A stretch of DNA of 34,672 nt. Origin: JACPFV01 sp035526825. Lineage in GTDB: Bacteria > Pseudomonadota > Gammaproteobacteria > Nevskiales > Nevskiaceae. The stretch is taken from contig DATLBT010000035.1 of assembly GCA_035526825.1 (NCBI GenBank), forward strand, positions 1-34,672, given 5' to 3'. Below, piece by piece: positions 7,883 through 15,857 of the stretch (position 1 is its first letter; each line of letters opens with the position of its first letter). The notes beneath the pieces are model-generated. The model did no database searches. It saw only the letters and a list, made by a program, of their open reading frames with translations, and was not told the origin of the DNA. The position numbers were made by a program, and so were the translations under genes.

Positions 7883-8659
7883 GTGGATGCCACGCCCGCG
7901 ATCCGAAATCCCTTGCGCCGCTCGCTGCCGCTGCGTTTGCGAGCGGCGACCATTCACTTCAGCTTGAGCCTCGCGATATTCGCGGTCGCGCTTTACCTGA
8001 TCCTGCTGCGCTGGTACCCCGGCTTCCACTTCGGCGTCGATGGCGGCTGGCAGGGCGTGCGCATCATGGCGGCCGTGGACCTGGTGCTCGGGCCACTGCT
8101 GACGCTGGTGGTGTTTAACCCGTTCAAGGCGAGGAAGCTGATCGTGTTCGACCTGGCCTGCATCGGCGCCGCACAACTTGCGGCCCTGGCCTGGGGCTTC
8201 CACGCGATCCACGGCCAGCGGCCGGTGTCGCTGAATTTCCACGAAGGCACTTTCTATTCGATGCCGGGGCGCTCGCTGGCGCTGACGGCCGAGGCGCCGG
8301 CAGTGCTGGAGCGCATCTCGCAAGGTCGGCTGGCTCTCGTATTCGTGGCGCCCCCGGGCAATGCCGAGGAGCGGTCGCGCACCGCGCGCCGTGCCGAATT
8401 GAAACTGATGGCGCATGAGGATGCGGTTTTTTTCCGGCCACTGCGCGAGCACTGGCCCGAAGTGCAGTCGACGGCGCTCGCCCCGAACGCCGTCCGCGAC
8501 GCCGCGTTCCAGGCCGAGATCGGTGATTTCATTGCGCGGCATGGCGGCACCGTGGCCGACTATCGATTCTTCCGCTACCAGGGCGGCTACGGCACCTGTT
8601 TTGTCGGCTTGACCGCCGCCGGCGAATTGGCTGGCGCGCTGGCGTGCGAAAGCCAGTAA
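7883..8659 (+). CDS. TfpX/TfpZ-family type IV pilin accessory protein
   Basis: These inner-membrane proteins act with particular type IV pilins and affect pilus assembly. The product (258 residues from the GTG) has hydrophobic segments at roughly 22-45, 60-80 and 90-105, with the family-like VDLVLGPLLTLVVFNPFK and KLIVFDLACIGAAQ. A periplasmic C-terminal domain of about 140 residues follows. I start at the GTG at 7883 because the in-frame ATG at 7874 overlaps a good -10 box and has no Shine-Dalgarno. No pilin gene is adjacent, which is unusual because family members normally sit beside a major pilin. Family assignment is by motif memory. Confidence 0.72.
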   Translation: MDATPAIRNPLRRSLPLRLRAATIHFSLSLAIFAVALYLILLRWYPGFHFGVDGGWQGVRIMAAVDLVLGPLLTLVVFNPFKARKLIVFDLACIGAAQLAALAWGFHAIHGQRPVSLNFHEGTFYSMPGRSLALTAEAPAVLERISQGRLALVFVAPPGNAEERSRTARRAELKLMAHEDAVFFRPLREHWPEVQSTALAPNAVRDAAFQAEIGDFIARHGGTVADYRFFRYQGGYGTCFVGLTAAGELAGALACESQ

Positions 8660-8721
8660 AACTTCGGCGCCGCATTGCGACTGCCAGCGTGACCGGCGAA
8701 AGATGAGCGGTCGGCCGACTG

Positions 8722-8730
8722 TGTTGTAAT
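8722..8730 (+). promoter_or_regulatory. Candidate extended -10 for lolC-lolD
   Basis: TG-T-TGTAAT fits an extended -10 element. It ends 9 nt before the lolC ATG, so the 5' leader would be only a few bases long. No clear -35 or Shine-Dalgarno is seen. Confidence 0.4.
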
Positions 8731-8739
8731 TGCGCGCCC

Positions 8740-9987
8740 ATGCAACAACCCCTCGAGCTGTGGATCGGCCTGCGCTACACGCGCGCAAAACGCCAGAACC
8801 ACTTCATCTCGTTCATCTCGCTCGTGTCGATGCTCGGCATCGCCGTCGGCGTGATGGCGCTCATCGTGGTGCTGTCGGTCATGAACGGCTTCGAGCGCGA
8901 GCTGCGCGCGCGCATCCTCGGCATGGCGTCGCACGCGACCATTTCGGCGTTCGAGGGCGGGCTGCCGGACTGGCGCTCGGTGGCCGGACGCGCGGCGCAG
9001 AACAGCGAGATCGAGGCGCTGGCGCCGTACGTGCAGGGGGAGGGCATGGTGCGAATGGCCGGTGCGCTGTCTGGCACGCTGCTGCGCGGGATCCTTCCCG
9101 CCGAGGAGGCGCGCGTCTCCGAGGTCGGCCAGCACATGAAGGAGGGCAAGCTCGACGACCTCGTGCCCGGTGCCTACAACATCGTGCTCGGCAGCGAGAT
9201 TGCGCGCGCGCTCGGCGTGCGCAGCGGTGACAAGGTCGACTTGATGATCCCGCAGGCGAGCGTGACCCCGGCGGGCGTGCTGCCGCGCTTCCGGCGCTTC
9301 ACGGTCAGCGGCATTTTCGAGATCGGCATGTACGAGTTCGACCGCGGGCTGGTGCTGGTGCACCTCGCCGATGCGCAGGCGCTGTATCGCCTCGGCGACG
9401 ACGTCACCGGCGTGCGGTTGAAGCTGCACGACCTGTTCCAGGCGCCGCGCGTATCGCGCGACCTCGCCAACCAGCTCGAGGGCGTCTATTACGTCTCCGA
9501 CTGGACGCGCCAGCACGCCAACTTCTTTCGCGCGGTGCGTACCGAGAAGATGGTGATGTTCATCATCCTGTCGCTGATCGTCGCGGTGGCCGCGTTCAAC
9601 ATCGTCTCGACGCTGGTCATGGTGGTGCAGGACAAGCAGGCCGACATCGCCATCCTGCGCACGCTGGGGCTGTCGCCGCGCTCGGTCATGGCCGTGTTCA
9701 TGGTGCAGGGCGCGGTGATCGGCCTGATCGGCACTTTCCTCGGCGTCGTCCTGGGCGTGCTGCTCGCGCTCAACGTCGAGACGCTGGTGCCGATGCTCGA
9801 GGCGCTGACTGGTAATGAGTTCCTCGCGCCCGACGTCTACTACATCAGCGACCTGCCATCGGAGCTGAAGAGCTCGGACGTGATGCGCATCAGCCTGTTG
9901 TCGCTGGCGCTGGGTCTGCTGTCGACGCTTTATCCGGCGTGGCGCGCCTCGCGCCTGCAGCCGGCGGAGGCGTTGCGGTATGAGTAG
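8740..9987 (+). CDS. lolC: Lipoprotein-releasing ABC transporter permease LolC/LolE
   Basis: This is the inner-membrane subunit that extracts mature lipoproteins and hands them to LolA for transfer to the outer membrane. The 415-residue protein has the MacB/FtsX-type layout: one N-terminal transmembrane helix (about 25-47), a large periplasmic domain to about 265, then three helices (about 270-295, 320-345, 380-400). LWIGLRYTRAKRQNHFISFIS is typical of the LolC/E N-terminus. Only one permease gene is present, so a LolC/LolE heterodimer is not encoded here; a single LolF-type homodimer or a second gene elsewhere are both possible. It overlaps lolD by eight bases. Confidence 0.92.
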   Translation: MQQPLELWIGLRYTRAKRQNHFISFISLVSMLGIAVGVMALIVVLSVMNGFERELRARILGMASHATISAFEGGLPDWRSVAGRAAQNSEIEALAPYVQGEGMVRMAGALSGTLLRGILPAEEARVSEVGQHMKEGKLDDLVPGAYNIVLGSEIARALGVRSGDKVDLMIPQASVTPAGVLPRFRRFTVSGIFEIGMYEFDRGLVLVHLADAQALYRLGDDVTGVRLKLHDLFQAPRVSRDLANQLEGVYYVSDWTRQHANFFRAVRTEKMVMFIILSLIVAVAAFNIVSTLVMVVQDKQADIAILRTLGLSPRSVMAVFMVQGAVIGLIGTFLGVVLGVLLALNVETLVPMLEALTGNEFLAPDVYYISDLPSELKSSDVMRISLLSLALGLLSTLYPAWRASRLQPAEALRYE

Positions 9988-10666
9988 CTCCGAAGGAACC
10001 GTCATCGCGGCGCGGGGGCTGCGCAAGGCGTTCAAGGACGCGCGGTTTGACCTCGAGGTGCTGCGCGGTGTCGACCTCGACATCGCGCGCGGCGAGCGGT
10101 TGGCGATCGTGGGGTCCTCGGGCGCGGGCAAGTCGACGCTGCTGCACGTGCTCGGTGGCCTCGACAGTGCATCGGCCGGCGAGGTGAAGGTGCTCGGCGA
10201 AAGCATGCTCAACCTGTCCGAGGCCGGCCGCGGCGCGTTGCGCAACCGCGCGCTCGGCTTCGTCTACCAGTTCCACCATTTGCTGGCCGAGTTCACCGCG
10301 CTCGAGAACGTGGCGATGCCATTGCTGATCCGGCGCGTGAAGCCGGCAGAAGCGACGAAGCGCGCGAAGGACCTGCTGGAGCGGGTCGGCCTCGGCGCGC
10401 GCCTCCAGCACAAGCCGGGCGAACTTTCCGGCGGCGAGCGGCAGCGCGCGGCGGTTGCGCGCGCGCTGGTCACCCAACCGGCCTGCGTGCTGGCCGACGA
10501 GCCGACCGGCAACCTCGACGAGGACAATGCCAACGGCGTGTTCGAACTCATGCTCGAGCTCAATCGCGAGCTCGGCACCAGCCTGGTCGTGGTGACGCAC
10601 GACCTCGCGCTGGCAGCGCGAATGGACAAGACCTATCGGCTGGAGCACGGTACGCTGCAGCTGTAG
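9980..10666 (+). CDS. lolD: Lipoprotein-releasing ABC transporter ATPase LolD
   Basis: This cytoplasmic ATPase powers lipoprotein release by LolC/E. The 228-residue product has Walker A GSSGAGKST at 45-53, the family-typical FVYQFHHLLAEFTALENV, the ABC signature LSGGERQR and Walker B VLADEPTGNLD. The ATG lies inside the end of lolC, an eight-base overlap that suggests coupled translation and fixed stoichiometry. It is followed after 52 bp by comEC, which may be co-transcribed. Confidence 0.95.
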   Translation: MSSSEGTVIAARGLRKAFKDARFDLEVLRGVDLDIARGERLAIVGSSGAGKSTLLHVLGGLDSASAGEVKVLGESMLNLSEAGRGALRNRALGFVYQFHHLLAEFTALENVAMPLLIRRVKPAEATKRAKDLLERVGLGARLQHKPGELSGGERQRAAVARALVTQPACVLADEPTGNLDEDNANGVFELMLELNRELGTSLVVVTHDLALAARMDKTYRLEHGTLQL

Positions 10667-10718
10667 CGCTTCACCCGCAAAAAACAATAACAAGCCAATA
10701 ACAAGACGGGGTGCCGGG

Positions 10719-12947
10719 ATGCCGCTCATCCCAGCCGTTCTGCTTTTCACGCTGGGCATTGGCGCGGTGCACACGCTCGCGCACCTGCCGGATCCATCTG
10801 CTCTCGCGCTGCTGTCGCTGCCGGCCCTGCTGCCGTGGCGCGGGCGCGCGCTCTGGTCGGCGCTCGCGCTGGGTGTCCTGCTCACCGTGGTTCGCGCGCA
10901 GGCACTGCTCGATGAGCGGTGGCCCGTTGAGCGCCACGGCCAGGACCATGTGCTCGAGGGCACGATCGCCAGCCTGCCCGAGCGCGAAGGCGCCAACTGG
11001 CGCTTCGTGTTCGCTCCCGCCGATCCGGCATTTCCACGGCTGATCCGCGCCGGTTGGTACCGCACCGACGAGCCGGTGCGTGCCGGCGAGTGCTGGCGCC
11101 TCACGCTGCGTCTGCGTTCGCCGCACGGCTCGCTGAATCCCGACTCGTTCGACTACGAGGGCTGGCTGTTCCGGCAGGGCATCGGCGCGACGGCAACCGT
11201 GCGCGATGCGCGGCGTTGCGACGACTTGCAAGGCGGCGTCGTGCTGCGCGCGCGTCAGCACATCGTCGCGGCGTTGCGCTCGCACCTGGGTACGCATCCC
11301 GCCGCGGGCGTCACGGTAGCGCTGGCGGTCGGCGACGATTCCGGAGTCGCGAGCGCTGATTGGGAAAACTTTCGCGCCACCGGCACAACGCACCTCGTCG
11401 CGATCTCGGGATTCAACATTGCCATCGTCGCGGGCGTCGCGTGGTTCCTCGGCCGTTGGCTGTGGTCGGCGTGGCCAGCACTCTGCTTGCGACTGCCGGC
11501 GCAGCGCGCGGGGCTGCTGGCCTCGGCCCTCGCGGCTGCGGTGTACGCGGCGCTGGCGGGCTTCGAGCCGCCGGTTCAGCGCGCGGTGCTGATGCTGCTG
11601 ATCGTGCTGCTCGCGCTGTGGAGCCACCGCCTGTCGCAGCCGGCGCGCGTGCTGGCGCTGGCGTGGGCTGCGGTGCTGTTGCTGGATCCCTTCGCCTTCG
11701 CCAGCCCCGGGCTTTGGCTGTCGTTCGGCGCGGTCGCGTCCATTTTTTACGTGAGCCTCAACCGAGTGCGAGCGCCGGGGCCGTGGCACACGCTGGTGTC
11801 GCTGCAGCTCCTGATCGCGCTGACGCTGGCGCCGCTGAGCCTTTACTTCTTCCACGGGACTTCGTGGGTTGCGCCGATGGTGAACCTGTTCGCCGTGCCG
11901 TTTTTCGCGCTGCTGACGCCTTGGGTCCTCGCCGCGACGCTGCTGGTCCTTGCGGCACCTGCTGTCGGTGGGCCGGTGCTGTTGGGCGCCGCGGCAGCGC
12001 TCTGCGTGTTCCAGTCCGCGCTCGGGTGGATCGCCACGCAGCCCGGACTATGGCTTGCCGCGAGCCCGCCGCCCGGGGCCCTCGCACTCGCGCTCGCGGG
12101 GTTCGCGCTGCTGCTCGCGCCGCGCGGCTTGCCGCTGCGGCCGCTCGGCGCGTTGTGCCTGGTGCCGCTGATTGCAGCGCCCATCCCGCCGGTCCGCGGT
12201 GGCTTCGAGCTCACCGCGCTCGATGTGGGCCAGGGCCTGGCCGTGGTCGTGCGCACCGCGACGCGCACGCTGGTCTACGACGCGGGCCCGGCCTTCGAGG
12301 ACGGCTTCGACGCCGGCGCCTCGGTGGTCGCGCCGTTCCTGCTCGGCGCCGGGCGAAACCGCGTCGATACGCTGGTGGTTTCGCATGGTGACCAGGACCA
12401 TGCCGGCGGCGTGCCCGCCGTGCGGCGACTGCTGCGCGTGGATAGGGAGATCGGAACCGACGGCGGCGAGCCCTGCCGGGCGGGCATGCACTGGGAATGG
12501 GACGACGTGCGCTTCGAGCTGCTGCATCCCGCGGGCGACGGCTGGCGCGGCAACGATCGATCTTGCGTGCTGCGCATCGACGGTGCCTACGCCGTGCTAC
12601 TCACGGGCGACATCGAGGCGCCAGCGGAAGCTGCGCTACTGGATGACAAGGCGCGGCTTGCAGCCGACGTGCTCGTCGCGCCGCATCACGGCAGCCGGAC
12701 CTCTTCGACGCAGCAGTTCGTCGAAGCGGTGAACCCGCGCGTCGTGCTGTTCGGCGCCGGCTGGCGCAACCACTTCCGCCACCCGCGGCCCGAAGTGCAG
12801 GCGCGGTACGAGGCGATCGGCGCACGCCGTTACGTGACCGGGCAGGTCGGGGCGATCGCGGTGTGGAGGAATGCCGAGGGCGAGCTGCAGGTGAGCGAGC
12901 ATCGGCGCGAGGCCGCGCGATTCTGGAACGCCCCGGCCGGTCCTTAG
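10719..12947 (+). CDS. comEC: DNA internalisation competence protein ComEC/Rec2
   Basis: ComEC forms the inner-membrane channel that carries single-stranded DNA into the cytosol during transformation. The 742-residue product has N-terminal hydrophobic segments and a soluble DUF4131-like domain (about 25-175). A multi-helix Competence domain follows (about 195-490, with AISGFNIAIVAG and LWLSFGAVASI), then a C-terminal metallo-beta-lactamase-like domain with HGDQDHAGG starting at His556 and VAPHHGS further on. The length is close to that usual for the family and the gene looks intact. The 52-bp gap before it contains a short direct repeat (AATAACAAG twice) and only a weak GGGG ribosome site. 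Confidence 0.94.
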   Translation: MPLIPAVLLFTLGIGAVHTLAHLPDPSALALLSLPALLPWRGRALWSALALGVLLTVVRAQALLDERWPVERHGQDHVLEGTIASLPEREGANWRFVFAPADPAFPRLIRAGWYRTDEPVRAGECWRLTLRLRSPHGSLNPDSFDYEGWLFRQGIGATATVRDARRCDDLQGGVVLRARQHIVAALRSHLGTHPAAGVTVALAVGDDSGVASADWENFRATGTTHLVAISGFNIAIVAGVAWFLGRWLWSAWPALCLRLPAQRAGLLASALAAAVYAALAGFEPPVQRAVLMLLIVLLALWSHRLSQPARVLALAWAAVLLLDPFAFASPGLWLSFGAVASIFYVSLNRVRAPGPWHTLVSLQLLIALTLAPLSLYFFHGTSWVAPMVNLFAVPFFALLTPWVLAATLLVLAAPAVGGPVLLGAAAALCVFQSALGWIATQPGLWLAASPPPGALALALAGFALLLAPRGLPLRPLGALCLVPLIAAPIPPVRGGFELTALDVGQGLAVVVRTATRTLVYDAGPAFEDGFDAGASVVAPFLLGAGRNRVDTLVVSHGDQDHAGGVPAVRRLLRVDREIGTDGGEPCRAGMHWEWDDVRFELLHPAGDGWRGNDRSCVLRIDGAYAVLLTGDIEAPAEAALLDDKARLAADVLVAPHHGSRTSSTQQFVEAVNPRVVLFGAGWRNHFRHPRPEVQARYEAIGARRYVTGQVGAIAVWRNAEGELQVSEHRREAARFWNAPAGP

Positions 12948-12950
12948 TTT

Positions 12951-12978
12951 GTCATCCCGAGCGCAGCGAGGGATCGCG
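12951..12978. repeat. REP-like half site, copy 3
   Basis: Only the left arm is present (GTCATCCCGAGCG, then CAGCGAGGGATCGCG). It lies in the 40-bp gap between the convergent ends of comEC and hisI. With no second arm it cannot form the full hairpin. Confidence 0.8.
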
Positions 12979-12987
12979 TTCCGATGG

Positions 12988-13458
12988 CTACAGCTTCGTC
13001 GGATTCGGCGCGTCGCCGTAAACCTTCTGCGGATCGAACGCCTTCTGCGCTTCCTCGAACTTGAGCGCACGCGAGAAATCGCCTGCGCCCAGCGGCACCG
13101 AGCGATAGAAGCACGAGCGATAGCCGACATGGCAGCTCGCATCGCCCGGGATCTGCACCCGCAGCCAGACCGCGTCCTGGTCGTCATCGATGCGCAGTTC
13201 GACCACCTTCTGCACCAGGCCCGAGGTTGCGCCCTTGTGCCAGAGCACCTGGCGCGAGCGGCTCCAGTAATGCGCTTCGCCAGTCTCGATGGTCTTGCGC
13301 AAGGCCTCGGCATTCATGTAGCCGAGCATCAACACCTCGCCGCTGCTGGCGGCGGTGGTGACGCACGGGATCAGCCCTTCCGCGTCGAATTTAGGCGCCA
13401 GCTCGCGGCCTTCCTCGACCTGTTCGATGGTCTTGCGCGCGGAAAACTCGACGGTCAT
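12988..13458 (-). CDS. hisI: Phosphoribosyl-AMP cyclohydrolase-like protein (HisI), variant metal site
   Basis: HisI opens the purine ring of phosphoribosyl-AMP in histidine synthesis. Family features are PCVTTAASSGEVLMLGYMN near 31-49, HYWSRSRQVLWHKG, and ASCHVGYRSCFYR with two of the usual zinc-ligand cysteines. The third ligand normally lies in a DCDxD motif, but here the segment reads IDDDQDAVW, so the Cys is replaced by Asp. At 156 residues it is longer than a minimal HisI, with a tail ending in FDPQKVYG. It stands alone, away from other his genes. It could be the working enzyme with altered metal coordination or a paralogue with another substrate. Confidence 0.8.
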   Translation of the reverse strand: MTVEFSARKTIEQVEEGRELAPKFDAEGLIPCVTTAASSGEVLMLGYMNAEALRKTIETGEAHYWSRSRQVLWHKGATSGLVQKVVELRIDDDQDAVWLRVQIPGDASCHVGYRSCFYRSVPLGAGDFSRALKFEEAQKAFDPQKVYGDAPNPTKL

Positions 13459-13500
13459 GGCACGAGGGGAAGTTGAAGGACGCGCATTACAGCATGTCGC

Positions 13501-14340
13501 TCAAGTGCGCGTGGCGATGGCGCCTTTCATGACGCCCTCGTAGGCGCGAACCTCCACACGCGTCCCGGGCCGCTCGGCCGCCACCTGCCCGGCGATGTGC
13601 TCGGCGATGCACTCCACGGTGGAATCGGTCTGCAGCAGGTCGGCGCGCTCGGCCGGCAGTTCAAGGGCGAACTCGCCTTCGCCGGACTTGTACTCGAAGC
13701 GGATGCGGCCCTTGCCGTGCGAGACGATGTCGGCCGCGGTGCCCAGGTAGATGTCGCGCCAGCGGTCGGCCCACTGCCGCTCGAGCCGCTCGTCGCGGCG
13801 GCCGCCGACGCGTACCTGCAGCCGCGAGCGATGGCCGTGGGCGATGCGCTGGCACTGGCCCTCGTGCTTCTTGAGGCCGTGCGTGTAGTGGTAGTAAGCG
13901 CCGTCGATCCGCTCCGGTCGCAGCGCCACGGTCACGCGCGAGACCGACGGCGGCACCGCCTTCGCCAGCCACGGCTCGATCTGCCGGGCGACGCTGCCTT
14001 CGTCAACGACCTCGGCATCGATGTTGCACACCGATTTCTGCGGGCCGATGTGTTCGATCGCGCCGGTGGCGGCCCGAAACGACAGGCCGGTGCCGGCTGC
14101 CGACAGTGCAAAGTCCAGCGCCGACGAGCGGCTCGGCACCAGCAGGCGATGGTCGGCGACGGAGTCGATGGCCTTCTTGAGCTTGCGCTTGACCTCGCCG
14201 AAGTCGAGCACCATGCCCTGGTCGTCGAGCTCGCCCTCCAGCTCCAGGTCGACGATCCACGACTCGCCCACGAGCCCGCGCTGCGCATCGAGGAAGGCGC
14301 AGTCGATGACGGTGAGATGTTCGACGAAGAGGCGGGCCAC
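13501..14340 (-). CDS. Tandem 6-pyruvoyl-tetrahydropterin synthase (QueD-like) protein
   Basis: The 279-residue product is two PTPS/QueD-type domains in one chain. The C-terminal half (about 148-279) keeps the metal motif HEGQCQRIAHGH, equivalent to the Cys-HGH of QueD. The N-terminal half (about 1-140) aligns in layout (LDFGEVK, VADHRLL) but has GLVGESW where HGH is expected, so it probably binds no metal. QueD-type enzymes make 6-carboxytetrahydropterin for queuosine or handle pterins; the substrate here is unknown. The start is a GTG abutting a C-rich repeat with no Shine-Dalgarno. It is divergent from gltX. Confidence 0.75.
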   Translation of the reverse strand: MARLFVEHLTVIDCAFLDAQRGLVGESWIVDLELEGELDDQGMVLDFGEVKRKLKKAIDSVADHRLLVPSRSSALDFALSAAGTGLSFRAATGAIEHIGPQKSVCNIDAEVVDEGSVARQIEPWLAKAVPPSVSRVTVALRPERIDGAYYHYTHGLKKHEGQCQRIAHGHRSRLQVRVGGRRDERLERQWADRWRDIYLGTAADIVSHGKGRIRFEYKSGEGEFALELPAERADLLQTDSTVECIAEHIAGQVAAERPGTRVEVRAYEGVMKGAIATRT

Positions 14341-14345
14341 GGGAA

Positions 14346-14466
14346 GGGATTAGGGGTTAGGGTTTGGGGATTAGGGAAAACACGCGCAATTCTAAGGCTT
14401 TAGCAGGGCGCTGCTGCTAAAATCGCACCGATTTTCCCCAATCCCCAATCCCCAATCCCCAATCCC
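14346..14466. repeat. Telomere-like inverted repeat between the PTPS gene and gltX
   Basis: A 35-nt G-rich arm (14346-14380, tracts GGGG TTA GGG TTT GGGG ATTA GGG) faces a 35-nt C-rich arm (14432-14466, four CCCCAAT units). Both arms end in the same AAAA/TTTT toward a 51-nt centre, so they form an imperfect inverted repeat. The centre has a smaller dyad (TTTAGCAG and CTGCTAAA) and possible -10 boxes, TAAAAT at 14418-14423 for gltX and TAGAAT on the minus strand at 14389-14394. Each arm contains four or more G-tracts on one strand, sufficient for a G-quadruplex. The C-rich side of each arm faces a start codon. Confidence 0.82.
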
Positions 14467-15849
14467 TTGGTCACCACCCGCTTCGCGCCGAGCCCCACCG
14501 GCTACCTCCACATCGGCGGCGCGCGTACCGCGCTGTTCAGCTATCTCTACGCGCGCAAGCACGGCGGTCGCTACCTGCTGCGCATCGAGGACACCGATCG
14601 CGAGCGCTCGACCGATGCCGCCGTCAAGGCGATCTTCGAAGGCATGGAGTGGCTCGGCCTCGCCGCCGACGAAAAACCCATTTTCCAGACGCAGCGCTAC
14701 GACCGTTATCGTGAGGTCGCGAACCAGATGCTGGCGCAGGGCCATGCTTACCGCTGCTACTGCAGCAAGCAGGAGCTCGACGAGATGCGCGCAGGCCAGA
14801 CGGCGCGCAAGGAAAAGCCGCGCTACGACGGTCGTTGCCGCAACCGCAGCGATACGCCTGCCGGCGCGCCGTTCACGATCCGCTTCAAGAACCCGCAGGA
14901 AGGCGCCACCGTCGTCCACGACCTGATCAAGGGTGACATCGAGTTCCAGAACGCCGAACTCGACGACCTCATCATCGTGCGCTCGGACGGCAACCCGACC
15001 TACAACTTCTGCGTCGTGGTCGACGACTGGGACATGAAGGTCACGCACGTGATCCGCGGCGACGATCACGTCAACAACACGCCGCGCCAGATCAACATCC
15101 TCAAGGCGCTCGGCGCGCAGCCACCGGCCTACGGGCACGTCCCGATGATCCTCGGCAGTGACGGCGTGAAATTGAGCAAGCGTCACGGCGCGGTCAGCGT
15201 CATCGATTACCGCGCGCTCGGCTTCCTGCCGGCCGCGGTATTGAACTACCTCGTGCGGCTTGGCTGGTCGCACGGCGACCAGGAACTGTTCACTCCCGAA
15301 GAAATGGTCAGCCTGTTCGACATCTCGCGCGTGCAGAAGGCGCCGGCGCGCTTCGACATGGAGAAGCTGATCTGGGTCAACCATGAAATGGTCAAGGTGG
15401 CGCCGCCCGAGACGGTGACCGGCGAGTTTCGCTGGCACCTGGAGCGCCTCGGCGTGAGCGTGGCGACCGGCCCGAAGCTCGAGGATGTCGTGCTGGCGCA
15501 GCGCGAGCGCTGCAAGACGTTCGTGGAGATGGCCGAGAAGAGCCGTTTTTTCTATGAGGAAGTCACCTCCTACAACGAAAAGGACGCCGCGAAGCACCTG
15601 ACCGCGGAGGGCAAGGCAGTGCTTGCCGGCCTGGCCGTGGAGCTGCAAAAGCTCGCTGACTGGAGCGCGCCCGCGCTGCACACCGTCGTGAACGGTTACG
15701 CCGAAGCGCGGGGCCTGAGCCTCGGCAAGGTGGCGCAGCCCATCCGCGTCGCCGTCGCCGGCATGGCGATCTCGCCTCCGATCGACCAGACCCTTGCGCT
15801 GCTGGGACGCGAGCGCACGCTCGCGCGCCTCGCCGCTGCCGCAAAATAG
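14467..15849 (+). CDS. gltX: Glutamyl-tRNA synthetase
   Basis: GltX charges tRNA-Glu with glutamate. The 460-residue class I synthetase has FAPSPTGYLHIGG with HIGG at 15-18, and KLSKR at 235-239 (the KMSKS equivalent). RGDDHVNNTPRQI and the alpha-helical anticodon-binding region follow. The start appears to be TTG at 14467. The frame is open upstream to a stop at 14401, but no ATG or GTG lies in it, and family members begin one to three residues before TTRFAPSPTG. No Shine-Dalgarno precedes it, because the leader is the C-rich arm of a repeat. It lies eight bases before thrS. Confidence 0.95.
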   Translation: MVTTRFAPSPTGYLHIGGARTALFSYLYARKHGGRYLLRIEDTDRERSTDAAVKAIFEGMEWLGLAADEKPIFQTQRYDRYREVANQMLAQGHAYRCYCSKQELDEMRAGQTARKEKPRYDGRCRNRSDTPAGAPFTIRFKNPQEGATVVHDLIKGDIEFQNAELDDLIIVRSDGNPTYNFCVVVDDWDMKVTHVIRGDDHVNNTPRQINILKALGAQPPAYGHVPMILGSDGVKLSKRHGAVSVIDYRALGFLPAAVLNYLVRLGWSHGDQELFTPEEMVSLFDISRVQKAPARFDMEKLIWVNHEMVKVAPPETVTGEFRWHLERLGVSVATGPKLEDVVLAQRERCKTFVEMAEKSRFFYEEVTSYNEKDAAKHLTAEGKAVLAGLAVELQKLADWSAPALHTVVNGYAEARGLSLGKVAQPIRVAVAGMAISPPIDQTLALLGRERTLARLAAAAK

Positions 15850-15857
15850 ACCCACCC

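Noticed and set aside
14392..15855. 487-codon minus-strand open frame opposite gltX
   Set aside because: Antisense shadow of gltX, with no family resemblance.
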